A stretch of DNA of 64,000 nucleotides from Marvania coccoides (lineage: Eukaryota; Chlorophyta; Trebouxiophyceae; Chlorellales; Chlorellaceae): assembly GCA_963854735.1 (NCBI GenBank), contig OY978101.1, forward strand, positions 186,001 through 250,000, written 5' to 3'. Within the stretch, counting starts at the first letter, position 1; each line of letters begins with the position of its first letter. Under the pieces are notes generated by a model. That model searched no databases. It had not been told where the DNA came from and saw nothing but the letters and a program-made list of their open reading frames with translations. Shown one piece after another: positions 9,342-19,445 of this stretch. A program made the position numbers and the translations under genes.

Positions 9342-11764
9342 ATGGTGCGCACCTTGGGAGCTGCTAGCTCGTGTTTTAATTTTCATTTCACCGACACAAC
9401 TAAACACTTTTTTCATCCCCTTTGGGGTCTTCGTTTTGTTTCTGCAGGCTGAGGAGGGCTCTATCGACCTCGAGGCCAGCCTGCTGGAGGTAACATGGCA
9501 TTTTAGTTCTTTAGTATAAGCGGCAACCTTACCCAATCCCTCCACTTTGTACCAGGTGCCTACCACCGGCCTTGCCGTCGTGTTCACTTTCTTCCTTGTG
9601 CTGTCCCTGGGGCTGGAGTACGGCATGCACTGGGTCAAAGCAGCGTTTCGGCGGCGAGGCAGGGAGGGGCTGGCGCAGGCTGCAGAGAAGATGTTTTCGG
9701 AGCTCACGGTTCTTGGATTCGTCTCCCTGGTCATCCTGCTCTTCCAATCCTACATCCCCAGTATCTGCATAAAGGCCAGCGCTGTCAACGAGAACTGGTC
9801 GCTACTCAGCAACATCGAGGGCTGCCCTTGTTGCTTACAAGAAACTCAAGGCATTTCGCCGTGCGCCCAAATTTTCCACGGCTGCTCCTTCAACGTCACT
9901 TCTAACAAGCCCTACTGCGGCTGCGACGCATCTGGCGCCGCGGTCTCAGCCCCTATCGACGACACCGGCGTCTCAGAGTGCCAGTCCTACGTCAACAACG
10001 AAATCCAATTCGTGGCAGACAGTGTGACCTCCAGCCTGCCCTGGCTGTCCGCCCTCTCAAACACCACGCTCACCAAGGTGTGCACCGATTTTGCGAGCGA
10101 TGTGATTGCTGGGGGAAATGTGACCGCCCCTTTGGCGGCGGAGGGGCTGCGGCGGCGGGGGCGGCTGTTTTTGTCCGAGCAGCAGCAGCAGGAGCAGAAT
10201 GGTGAAACCGAGTACCTGGTGCCTGAAGTCGTGCGCTTCAGGTGTGAGGACGGGCACATGGCGGGAGAGTGCCCAGCTGGCAGCCGATCCTTGGTCACCG
10301 CCGCACTAGAGCAGGTTAGGATATAGATGGAAATCATATTAGACACTGTGGGGAAATCATCACAGTAGGGGGGGAACTATTAAATTCGGGAGAAACCATC
10401 ACAATATAAAATTTTAATACATGTGTTTGTTTCTTTTTCATTTTTTTTCTCTCCCCAGGTGCACTTGCTCATGTTTCTAGTTGCAGCGTTTCATGTTCTG
10501 GCTGCCATGGTCGTGGTCGCGCTGGCCACGCTGCGGATGCGGCAGTGGCGGCAGTGGCAAGCGGACGACCTGCTTGCATTGGACCTGGAGAGCTCAACGC
10601 CACCAGAAGAGGGGGATGGCGGCTCAACAGCGTCAGTGCAAAAAACTGCCGCCGGCGAAGCGGGCAGCACCAAAGACGACACACAGGGGGAGGGAGAGGT
10701 GAAAGAAAGCCCGCCCAAATCTTCGCTGTTGCGAAAGTGCATAAAGGGCTGGCAGGGGCGGGAAGAGGAGCTCCCACGCCCGCAACACCTCCTCACCGAG
10801 CTCGGCACCTGCATGGTCCAAGCTTTTTTCACAAACATAGTGTCCAGGGATGAATTCAACATCTTAAGGTCGGCTTACCTGCGCACCCTGAACCTCCCCC
10901 CTGATTTTGATTTCGTGAGGGAGTGCACGCTGCACCTTGATTTTGATCTGGTGCGCATCATCGGCAGCTCGTTCGTCATGTACATAGTCCTGATCCTCAT
11001 GATACTGTTCACTGGGCTCAAAGGTGCGCCATTGCTTTTTATCTGTTAAATCACACCCAGCAGTGCTGCGACAAATGCAGTACATTCCAATTGAATTTCC
11101 CTCGTCCTCCCATGCAGCCTGGGTCCCACAAGTATTCCTTTTTGCTGCCTTGGTATTCCATTACTGCATCAACGTGGCGTTGGTGTATGGCGTCAGGTAC
11201 AATTGCCGCGGCGGCCGCCCCCATGCGCTGACGGAGGCGCGATGGTACCGAGACGTGCGCCTGCTGGCCGTCCCTCTGGGGGGGCTCATCTTCACTGCGT
11301 CCCTCACGTTCAGCATGATGGTCTTCTGGGCCTGGCAGTTTGGTGTCAATAGCTGTCTATTCAAGCAGGGCGCTCGGCCGTTTGCGTTTGTCCCCGACGA
11401 TGCCCCGTGGTGGTTTGCCAACGTAGGGGCGCTCATCGCGCTGCTATGGACCGCCAACGTCTCGGTGAGGAGACTTCTGCTTTGGTTTTCGCGCTGCATT
11501 TGTTCCCCCCCCATTAATTTAATAATCTTGTTTCAAATGGGCAATTCGAATTTTTAACGGGCGGTTGCAACAACAAAAAAATGCCTGCAGGTGCCAACGT
11601 GGGCGCTGGTGATGCACACGACGCCACGATATGAGGAGTCCGCGGCACGCCACGGAGGCAGCAGCAGCAGCATTGGGCGCGGTCAGAAGCCGGTAGCGGG
11701 GCAGGAGGAGATAATGAAAGAGATCGAGCGGCTGCAGGCGGAGCTGAAGAAGATGCAAGATTAA
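9342..11764 (+). CDS. MLO: MLO-family seven-transmembrane protein
   Basis: Exons are 9342-9344 (ATG alone), 9448-9489, 9556-10314, 10459-11023, 11118-11464 and 11591-11764, giving 629 residues. Transmembrane helix 1 (PTTGLAVVFTFFLVLSLGLE) is followed by the MLO amphipathic segment (MHWVKAAFRRRGREGLAQAA) and helix 2 (SELTVLGFVSLVILLFQSYI). A Cys-rich extracellular loop (CPCC, YCGCD, RCEDGHMAGEC) precedes VHLLMFLVAAFHVLAAMVVV, equivalent to the plant HxxIFxLAxFHV region. Later helices follow in exons 4-6, with a cytosolic tail where plant MLOs bind calmodulin. The short start gives an N-terminus of normal MLO length, which supports the one-codon first exon. Plant MLOs are plasma-membrane, calcium-associated proteins that modulate powdery-mildew susceptibility. 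The role in an alga is unknown. Confidence 0.85.
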
Positions 11765-11836
11765 CTTTGTTTTCAATAATGTACCTATGCAATACCATTA
11801 AAAATCTATATTTATTGAAAGTAAAAATTTATCATG

Positions 11837-11906
11837 TCAGACGAAGTCTGAAGAGAGTTCTAAGTCAAAGAAAGAAGAGTAAATCTTTCATGCCAGACGA
11901 AGTCTG
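11837..11906. repeat. Two copies of a GAA-loop hairpin sequence
   Basis: Copy 1 (11837-11851) is TCAGACGAAGTCTGA, a perfect 6-bp inverted repeat around GAA. Copy 2 (11894-11906) retains CAGACGAAGTCTG. Flanks of about 10 bp are also similar (atCATGTCAG versus tCATGCCAG), so the two look like a local duplication about 56 bp apart in the spacer downstream of MLO. Confidence 0.6.
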
Positions 11907-12062
11907 AATAATGGTCTGCAGTTACACTACTTTCGTCATTCTGAGGGACTATGAAGGAGATTCTGATTCGGACTATAAAGGGGACTAGAAATTTGGGGCC
12001 TTGGGGGTCCATGAAGTACGGTTGACGCCAACGACGGTTAAAACAAACACTGCGCTCTCTCA

Positions 12063-12176
12063 AATACATGGCTGCGGCCGAATTTTGCAACGAACCTTGG
12101 CAATAACCCCAACAGCAGGACCGCAACTGGGCGCACCGCTGTCTTTGAGGCCGCGATGAATGGCCACCTAGAAATA
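12063..12176 (+). pseudogene. Ankyrin-repeat fragment
   Basis: The frame through 12063-12176 reads ...TNLGNNPNSRTATG then GRTAVFEAAMNGHLEI and stops. GRTA-x3-AA-x-NGHLEI is the consensus core of an ankyrin repeat (GxTALxxAxxxGHxEIV). No partner repeat, start or splice context was found, so this is best read as a decayed fragment of an ankyrin gene. A short functional exon cannot be excluded. Confidence 0.45.
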
Positions 12177-12552
12177 TAAAGGAGTGCAACCGGACAGCAG
12201 CAGCGCAGTCTGCCAATTGAATGCACCGTATTTTATAATTATTGAGTGATATTATTGTACTTGCTCAATTAATAAAATTCTCAGCTAATCTAATTGGCGC
12301 TGGTCAATTTTTCAGCGGGCGGTGGGCGCAGCGGTGGAACATTGCGGGCGGCATGCAGCCAGGGAAGCGCTGCGCAGGCTCTCTGCATGGTTTGGTCATT
12401 GTGGAGATGGCTGGTGGAAGAAAGATTTGCAAACACATCTAAAAGCACGAAGCATGCCTACAATTTGATGTCTACAATTGGTTTGTGATCAGCGTCTTTT
12501 TGAGCGAATCGCCGTATTTTCGCCAGTATTTAAATTTCTAAAATCAATCAAA

Positions 12553-13746
12553 ATGCAGATGTCTTGCGCCTCCCTCTCGCGAGGCCTTGCGGCTAACAAA
12601 GCTGCGTCTTCTTTTGTTGGATCGAAAAAGCAGTTTGTCTCTCTTCAGGGGCGCCCCTCTCGCCAGCTCGTTTCCGGCATCGTGGCCATGGCTCGCGTCG
12701 AGTCTGAGATCCTGGAGGCGGGCTTCAAGGCCCCCAACTTTGAGCTCCCAGACCCTGTCACCGGCGGCAATGTTGATCTCTATGACTACACCAAGGGCGC
12801 TTCTGCCACCTGCATCATGGTGCTGTCCAACCACTGGTGAGTAAGGGGGAGAACCGAACCCAACACAGCATCCTTTCTTCTCTTTTCTCCCTGCCTTGTC
12901 GTGCAGTAAATATCCCTCCTGTACTTCTTTTGTGTTCATATGCCCAGTGTGCTCCGAGGATAGTTAAGCTCGTCTTGTTTTAGGAAAACAAAGAGGCCCA
13001 CATTGCTTGTATTTTCACCTTTCTTCATTACTAAATTTAAATGCAGCCCCTTTGTGGTGCACCTGAAGCCCGCCATCGCTGAGCTCGCCAAGGAGTACCA
13101 GGCTAAAGGCGCTGCTTTCGTGGCCTTCTCTTCCAACGACGCCGAAGCCTACCCCAAGGACGCCCCTGAGAAGATGGTGCGCATTCTTTCCTAGTTCAGT
13201 GTATTTTTTAAGTACTCGATGTCCATGTTATCAGATATAATAGCATTCAAATGCTGTTTTCAAATAATTTTTTTTGGTGTGAAATATCGACGTTTTTTTC
13301 TCTGTCTTTTTCTACTTGCCTACCAGGCTGAGGACGCCAAGGCCAATGGTTACACCTTCCCGTACCTGTTTGACGAGTCCCAGGCTGTGGCCAAGGCCTA
13401 CCAGGCAGCGTGCACCCCTGAGTTCATGGTGTTTGATAAAGACCTCAAGCTGACATATCACGGCCAATTCGACGACACCAGGCCATCCACAAAGGCAAGA
13501 GATCCGTTTCCATCTATCTACATTTCACCCCCCCCGCAAAAAAGCAGACTTTTCTGATACCGTCATGACGTTTTATTGTTGTTTTGTGAGCAGGGTGGCG
13601 ACGGCCGGGGCCCCACAGGGAAGGACATCCGTGCTGCGCTGGACGCTGCGCTGGAGGGCCGGGCCGTGGATGGCAAGTGGAGGCCCAGCATCGGCTGCAA
13701 TGTGAAGTGGGCAAAGGGCAACGCCCCTGCTTGGTACCACGGATGA
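12553..13746 (+). CDS. Plastid-like PRX_like1 thioredoxin-fold protein (AhpC/TSA-like)
   Basis: Exons 12553-12836, 13047-13176, 13327-13494 and 13594-13746 give 244 residues. The N-terminal ~45 residues (MQMSCASLSRGLAANKAASS onward) look like a plastid transit peptide. The rest matches the PRX_like1 redoxin subfamily: FELPDPVTGGNVDLYDYTKG, then VLSNHCPFVVHLKPAI, AFSSNDAEAYPKDAPEKM, YTFPYLFDESQAVAKAYQA, CTPEFMVFDKDLKLTYHGQF and the terminal RPSIGCNVKW. Bacterial relatives usually have CNHCPFV; here the first Cys is Ser, leaving SNHC. The third intron (13495-13593) needs a GC donor (AAG|GCAAGA) to keep frame. A thiol-redox role in the plastid is inferred; the substrate is unknown. Confidence 0.8.
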
Positions 13747-13895
13747 AGAAAGAAGAGACGGCAGCTTAGTAGTTTCATAATGTTGTTTCTTAATTTAATT
13801 TTACGCATTCGCTCTTTTTATTTCGTGCTCGCCCCCAACTCTCCTTAGTTTTGTTACTGATGTATCGTTACACAAATAAACACAGTCAAACACAA

Positions 13896-15054
13896 CTATT
13901 TCACCCGAATCTTTCCTTTTTTCTTGGGATTTCCTCCCGCCTGCTGCGCCGCCGCTGCTGCCGCTCCCTTGTTTGCCGCCGCCCCCGCTGCCACGTGCCG
14001 CTGCGCCAGCGCCATCTGCGTGGCTTTCATGGCCTCCACCGCGCTGCGAAACCAAAACAGGTAAATTGTAGCCAGCACGAATCCTCCGCCCAGAAACAGC
14101 ACGCAGTAGGCAGCGTTGAGCGCCGCCCTTGGCCCACCGCCCAGATCCAGCTGCATGACCTGTCGTGAGCTCAAGTACCACCAGCTTTTGAACGATATTG
14201 CTAGAGCGCCGATGGCTCGCACCAGAGAAGCCACCACCAGCATAAGCAGACTGTGGGAAATACAAGTGGAACAACATGAAAAATGCTGGGTACTAAAAAT
14301 TTGTCTTAAAAAGCACGTTATAATTCCAATTATAAAAACAAACATTTCAACGTTTTTATAGCTTACTTGTTCAGGCGGTCGCGAGTGGGCTTTCTCAGCG
14401 CCACAGAGAAATCTAGCAGCGCAGCGGCGCCCTGGCCCACCGCCAGCAGATTGTACCACGGCAGCACAACCACCGTGAGCGTACATGGGTGAGCCTTCGC
14501 CACAAAGAATCCGGCGATGAGCATGGAGTGGTGTACGTCTAACAGTCGAAACTGAGGCTTGATGACATCCTGGTTGTTGAAAAAGAAAGCAAGCTCGTAA
14601 ATGAGGTAGCCAGCATGGACGTCTAGGGCCAGGAAATCGTCGGGGATGAAGCAAAACAGGCGTCCGCCGCATGAAATCTCGGTGTTGGGCCGTTGGTAGA
14701 ACGTGTAGGCGGCAATGGCTATGGATAGAGCCGCATGGAGCAGGGCGGTAGCACTGCACGGAAATAGTTGTATTTCATACGTTTGATAGATTTACGGGTG
14801 GTGATTTGGACGTGTTTCGAGGTTAATGTGCATTATTACCCGTGCTGCGCTTGGGCAACGTGCTTCCTGTCTTTCAAGAAGCGCCCCATGAAGAATTTGC
14901 TGGTGCTGACGACGGCGACGATGTTGAAGGCCAGGAATGAGGCAAAAATGTTGTACTGCATCCGCCTATTTGCGGACAGCCAGGCGGCTTCATCGGCGGG
15001 CGTCAGCAGCAGTGCCTCCAGCGTAGAAGAGTTGGTGGGCGTTGCTGAGTTCAT
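13896..15054 (-). CDS. TLC-domain (TRAM/LAG1/CLN8) multispanning membrane protein
   Basis: Exons 14840-15054, 14367-14753 and 13896-14250 (phases 2 and 2) give 318 residues. Helices include MQYNIFASFLAFNIVAVVST, ATALLHAALSIAIAAYTFY and LTVVVLPWYNLLAVGQGAAA. The segment LLDVHHSMLIAGFF carries the paired His typical of TLC domains (ceramide synthases, TRAM, TLCD proteins). The C-terminus (AANKGAAAAAAQQAGGNPKK plus KGKIRVK) is basic and could be an ER-retention type tail. It lacks a homeobox and a full Lag1 motif, so it is closer to TLCD/TMEM136-type proteins than to a proven ceramide synthase. ER membrane and lipid-related function are inferred. ATG at 15052-15054 is the first in-frame ATG. Confidence 0.75.
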
Positions 15055-15382
15055 GAAGTTAAGAAAAGTATGCACTCAATAATTTAAACTGATGAAGACG
15101 TGGTGAGTGAGAGAACACACAAAATGAATAATGTATAATTCATTCGTTTCCCCTGATCAGGGGGAAAAATCATATGGGGTCAAAAAAGTGGGAAGTTTTA
15201 TTTTTGCCCGATTTCCAGAGTTTTCCGAAACTAAAGGGTGCTTTAATTTTTTTAATCATTAATTACATAGTAAATTTGCAGAATTCCATGGGTTTCATCG
15301 CCGCCGAAAAAATCGACACGTGCGAGAAGATTTTCCCTAAATTTTGTGGCGCCGTAAAGCTCAATTAAAAACATTAAAAAAA
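15055..15382. promoter_or_regulatory. 328-bp divergent spacer with a perfect 14-bp palindrome
   Basis: This lies between the TLC gene (-) and the GAF-kinase gene (+). CCCCTGATCAGGGG (15150-15163) is a perfect palindrome; the flanks extend it to TTTCCCC...GGGG(G)AAA with one extra G. It could be a dimeric transcription-factor site or a cruciform. No gene is supported in the spacer. Confidence 0.45.
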
Positions 15383-18300
15383 ATGCAGGCATGGGTGGAT
15401 GTACATCCAAACCCCCGCAGGTGCGATGAGCATATTTCCCAGCCAAATTTTGACTCATCACCCACTAACTTGCGGTTTTCCTCGCATGCGTGCAGGAGGA
15501 CGCTCCCGAGAGCTTGAGGCGCACAGAACCGCCATCCCATGTCGCGTTTCCAGCTGGCGAAGCGACCGCCGACACAGACTCCAACCCCGCCGACATCGAC
15601 GATGACCTCCACTCCCGCAGCAGTCTGGACGCCCCTGACAGCCGCACCCGCTCTCCACCACTTTTCCCATCCCGTTACACGGCTGAGCTGCCAGCTGACT
15701 ACCCTACCGAACAGGAGCTGGGGGGCCTGCCTGACGTGTGCGAGCCCGAACGACTGGCGACGCTGCTGTCACTGGGCGTTCTAGACCGTCACTCAGAGGA
15801 CGACTTTGACGCCATCACAAGAACGGTCAAAGCCCTCTTTGGCGTCCCCACCGCTGCAATCACGCTCATAGCGGAGAAGAAGGTCCACATGCACAGCGTG
15901 TCGGGGGTGTTCAGCAAGGTGGGCGTGCGCAAGGGCTCGTTCTGCGAGAGAATTTTAGAGGGGCGGTGTCCAAGGGTGCTGGTGGTGGAGGACGCGACAA
16001 AGGATTCGCGATTTGCGGCAAATCGCCATGTGGAGGGGCCTCCCGGAGTGCGGTTCTACGGTACGCTGTGTTTGTTAGCAATATATATATATATATCCAG
16101 GGGGAATTATAGCGCTATTTATTATGTTGACTTTCTGACACATTGCCGTTGCCTGTCCTGCAGCCGGTGTGCCGTTGGTGGGCTCCACTGGTTTCCGGTA
16201 CGGCACCCTCTGCATCATAGACCTCAAACCAAGGGCGTTTTCGGCGGAGCAGCTCACTGCGCTGTGCCACTTTGCTGAGCTCGTCACTCGGGAGCTGGAG
16301 AGGGAAAAGGCGAGGAATTTTTTCTTCTTATTCCTCTTCTTATTTTCCATGCACTCACTCTTCGTTTTCTCAAACAAATCCGCTGCACAGATTTCTGCCT
16401 CCGCCAAAACGCGCTCCGAGCTGAGCTTCGCGCTGCACGGCGCCTCCGCGCCCTCTGTCAGCGTGCTGAGATCTTCAGACTCTCTAGACGAAGCTGTCAT
16501 GCTGTGCGACGTGTCCCGCCCCGAGTGGCCTCTAGTCTACGCCAACACCGCCTGGACCAAGGTGGCTGGTCAGCAGCAGTCGCTCCCCTTTTGGCACGTC
16601 TTCATGGGACGGGCGGTGGACCCGGAGGAGATGGCGGAGGCGCTGGCTGCCTCCCGCGCCTGCCGGCCGTTCATTCTTGCAGTGCGCAGCATCGCTCGCA
16701 GCGGACACGTCGTCCACCTGCGGTTTAAGCCCATCTCCGAGCCGGGAAGACTGGGGGCAGCAGCTATGCCGACGGTGGCCATTCCTGCAGGGCTGAAGAC
16801 GGACTGGGATGCAGCTGCAGCAGCAGAGAGCAACGAGGAGGTGTGGGCTGAGCCTGCCGCTGCGTCATTCTGCCAGCCGGTGCTGGGGCGTGCGGAGTAC
16901 CTCTCCTCTACCTCTCCTCTGGAGGACCTCAGCGAGTCCAAGCGGGGTGCGCTGGCCGACGCTCTGACCGCACCCAACTCCGATTCCATCCTCGATCAGC
17001 CCAACGGCATGGCGCAGATCACACGCGCTGCCTCCGTCGTCGCCGCAGCTGTCGACATCTTGCACGAGCGCGACAAACAGGCCAAACAGGAGCGCTGTCC
17101 GCCCACGTACTACTTCGGTGTGGTGCTGTGGGAGGGGCCGCCTGCTGCGCCATCCCGGCGTTTCCCGCTGTCGCCGTTTGAAGCCTGCGGCGGTGGGGGA
17201 GCTCTGGGAGGATCAAATTGGCGGCAAAAGGCCCCGTTTAACATCTCTGAGGTGTCCCCGCTGTCTACTCTTAACTCAGGGGCCTGGCCTTCCACAGACA
17301 GCAGCGGCAACAGCAGCGGCAACCACGCAGGAGGAGGGGAACAACCTGCGGCCAGCGCGTTTACGGCAGCAACAGCAGCAGCCGCTGCGCCTCGGCAGGA
17401 CAGCGCCGCTTCTGGCGCCTCAACAATTCCCGCTGCTGTCGTCACCGCCCCGTCCAAGCCTGCCTCTGCCAAGTCTTCATTTATGTCCACGGCGTCGTAC
17501 TCTTGGGGCATGCCGGACCGCCCGCCAGCGCCGCTGAGAGACGTGGTGCTGGGCCCCATGGTGGGGTGCACGCTCGCTGGGCGATGCTACAGAGCAAAGT
17601 GGCACGGCAGCCACGTGGCGGCAAAAGTGGTGGACCTGTGGGAAGACAGCGTGCCAGAGCGCTCGGTAGACACAAAATATGTGGATTCACACGTTAGCGC
17701 TGCCTCGGGGAAGAGCGGTGCCTCCGCCACGTCGGTAATCCCATCGTCGCAGCTGCTGCCGTCCGCCGCGGCGCGGAGCTTCAGCGGAGGGTTCCCGCTC
17801 AATCTGGGTGGCGCTGCCACGCTGCAGCACCACCACCTAGTGCCGGTACACGCGTCTGCGGCGGTCACTGCCCCTGCAGGCGACGTCAAGCGGGTGCACC
17901 TGCAGCTGTGGGTGATTGAGCAGTTTTGTGACCGAGGGTCGCTGTCTGACGCCATCGAGCGCGGAGACCTGGGCGGGGGGGTTCAGAAGGGCCGCGAAAC
18001 CGGCGGCGGAAGGTTCCTGCGCACGGTGCTGCTGACCGCAAAGGAGGTGGCAGTGGCCATGGCGTGCCTGCACGCCGCTGGGACGGTGCACGGCCGGCTA
18101 AACGCCAACAATGTGCTGCGGGCGTCGTCAAAAGGTGGAGAACGCGGGTGGGAGGCGCTGATCGCTGACTACTATCCCCGCAGTTTAGCTGGATGCGCCT
18201 CCGCAGGGGTCGCTGCGGGCGATGACAACAGTGACCAGCTGTCCAGCGCTGCTTCTGCTGCCCTGGCACCGCTGCATCGGATGCCGTCAGTGTCTGCAGC

Positions 18301-18731
18301 GTACTTGCCTGCGGAATCTGCTTCTGTCACCGGAGAGGGTGCCATCACCCCCCAGATGGACGTTTTCTCCTTCGGGGTGCTGCTGTGAGTGAGCTATAAA
18401 TGGTTATATATATATATGTGTGTGTGTATGTATATGTAATAATAATTCTATTCTCTGCATTTTTGTCGTTTATTTCTCGTGCTATGTTCAATTCCTCCCC
18501 CCCTTTTCCAGGTGGGAAATGTGGAGCGGGCGGCGTGCTTGGAGGGCTCTAGACCCCGAGCGCTGCAACTCCACGTCGCCAACACTCGGACGGCCGTTGT
18601 CTGCGCCGCCTGGCACACCGCCTGCGCTGGCGAGCCTCATGGAGCGCTGCATGGCAGAGAAGGCGGGACAGCGCCCGCCCTTTGCCGCCATTCTGCACGA
18701 TCTGGATGAACAGTTGGAGCACGCCACTTGA
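15383..18731 (+). CDS. GAF-PAS protein with degenerate TKL-like kinase domain (predicted pseudokinase)
   Basis: Well-supported exons are 15496-16060, 16164-16309, 16391-18384 and 18512-18731 (about 974 residues). The first exon is uncertain; the best candidate start is ATG 15383 (MQAW...). Order: GAF domain (LATLLSLGVLDRHSEDDFDA to FRYGTLCIIDLKPRAFSAEQ), PAS-like segment (VMLCDVSRPEWPLVYANTAW), low-complexity Ser/Ala linker, then a kinase fold. The ATP-anchor Lys survives (HVAAKVVDL), but the glycine loop is GCTLAG, the catalytic loop is HGRLNANN instead of HRDLKxxN, and the DFG position reads DYY. The end is normal (FGVLLWEMWSGRRAW, RPPFAAILHDLDEQL). Similar GAF/PAS-kinases are abundant in chlorophytes. 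A sensor-scaffold role without phosphotransfer is inferred. The intron at 16310-16390 uses a GC donor. Confidence 0.75.
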
Positions 18732-19445
18732 GCAGCGGTTTGTATAGCCCCTCCTTCCATTCTTTCACGGCCTTGGATACACAGTTGGGACAAAAATGGC
18801 CGGTGTTTCATGGCCGCTTCATCGGATAGTCTTTGAGCGTGCACGCAATTTCCATATGTACGTCTTCTAAATGAATAACATGTTATGTGTCTGTTCCACG
18901 CGCATTCGTTCCTTTTTCCTTTTTTTGAACTAAAAAAAGTTCAACTTTGAACTACAAGCAAATAAATATAATTATGGCAATTAGCTCAAATTCACTTCCC
19001 CTTTCCTTACACTTGCATTTCCTACAAGCCTTCTCGTTTTATTTTCTGTACCTTCAATTAGAACTTTGCCAAATGATAGTGCACCGTATAACGGAATAAA
19101 TAAACTCGCCGGTCAATCAATTTTTCTTTATCTGCATCGACGGTACAAGGACCGTCGGCTTTTTCGTATTTCATTCTCTTCTTCTTTGCCAAATGATAGT
19201 GCACCGTATAACGGAATAAATAAACTCGCCTGTCAATCAATTTTTCTTTATCTGCATCGACGGTACAAAAACTGTCGGCTTTTTCGTATTTCATTATCTT
19301 CTTCTTTCTTGTCATGAATGTCTCTTTCCCTTCTTTTTCAAATCAACTACTAAATTCGGTTACTTTTTCTACTTTTATGTATGCAAGGCTCGGCGTAAAA
19401 CATGCCTGTAATCACTCATCAAATCGGCATAAATCGCTCATTAAA
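18732..19445. other. Convergent AT-rich spacer holding a tandem duplication
   Basis: This lies between the 3' ends of the GAF-PAS-kinase gene (+) and Pol kappa (-). Apart from the 120-bp tandem repeat (listed separately) it is AT/TC-rich with no supported gene. Open frames through the repeat occur on both strands and are not family-like. Confidence 0.45.
19064..19303. repeat. Two tandem copies of a 120-bp unit
   Basis: Copies at about 19064-19183 and 19184-19303 differ at only a handful of positions. Each contains an imperfect hairpin: CGACGGT-ACAAGG-ACCGTCG in copy 1 and CGACGGT-ACAAAA-ACTGTCG in copy 2, where the stem change leaves a G:U pair. This is a recent tandem duplication in a 3' intergenic region. 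Confidence 0.85.

Larger units (their letters stand above)
11765..12552. other. 788-bp spacer with duplicated hairpins and an ankyrin remnant
   Basis: This holds the 3' UTR of MLO, two copies of a short inverted repeat (listed separately), an ankyrin-like open fragment and the promoter of the PRX_like1 gene. No intact gene was recognised. Confidence 0.4.

Noticed and set aside
19058..19317. Short frames on both strands through the 120-bp repeat
   Set aside because: Both strands are open because the duplicated unit lacks stops; there is no start context, splice context or homology.
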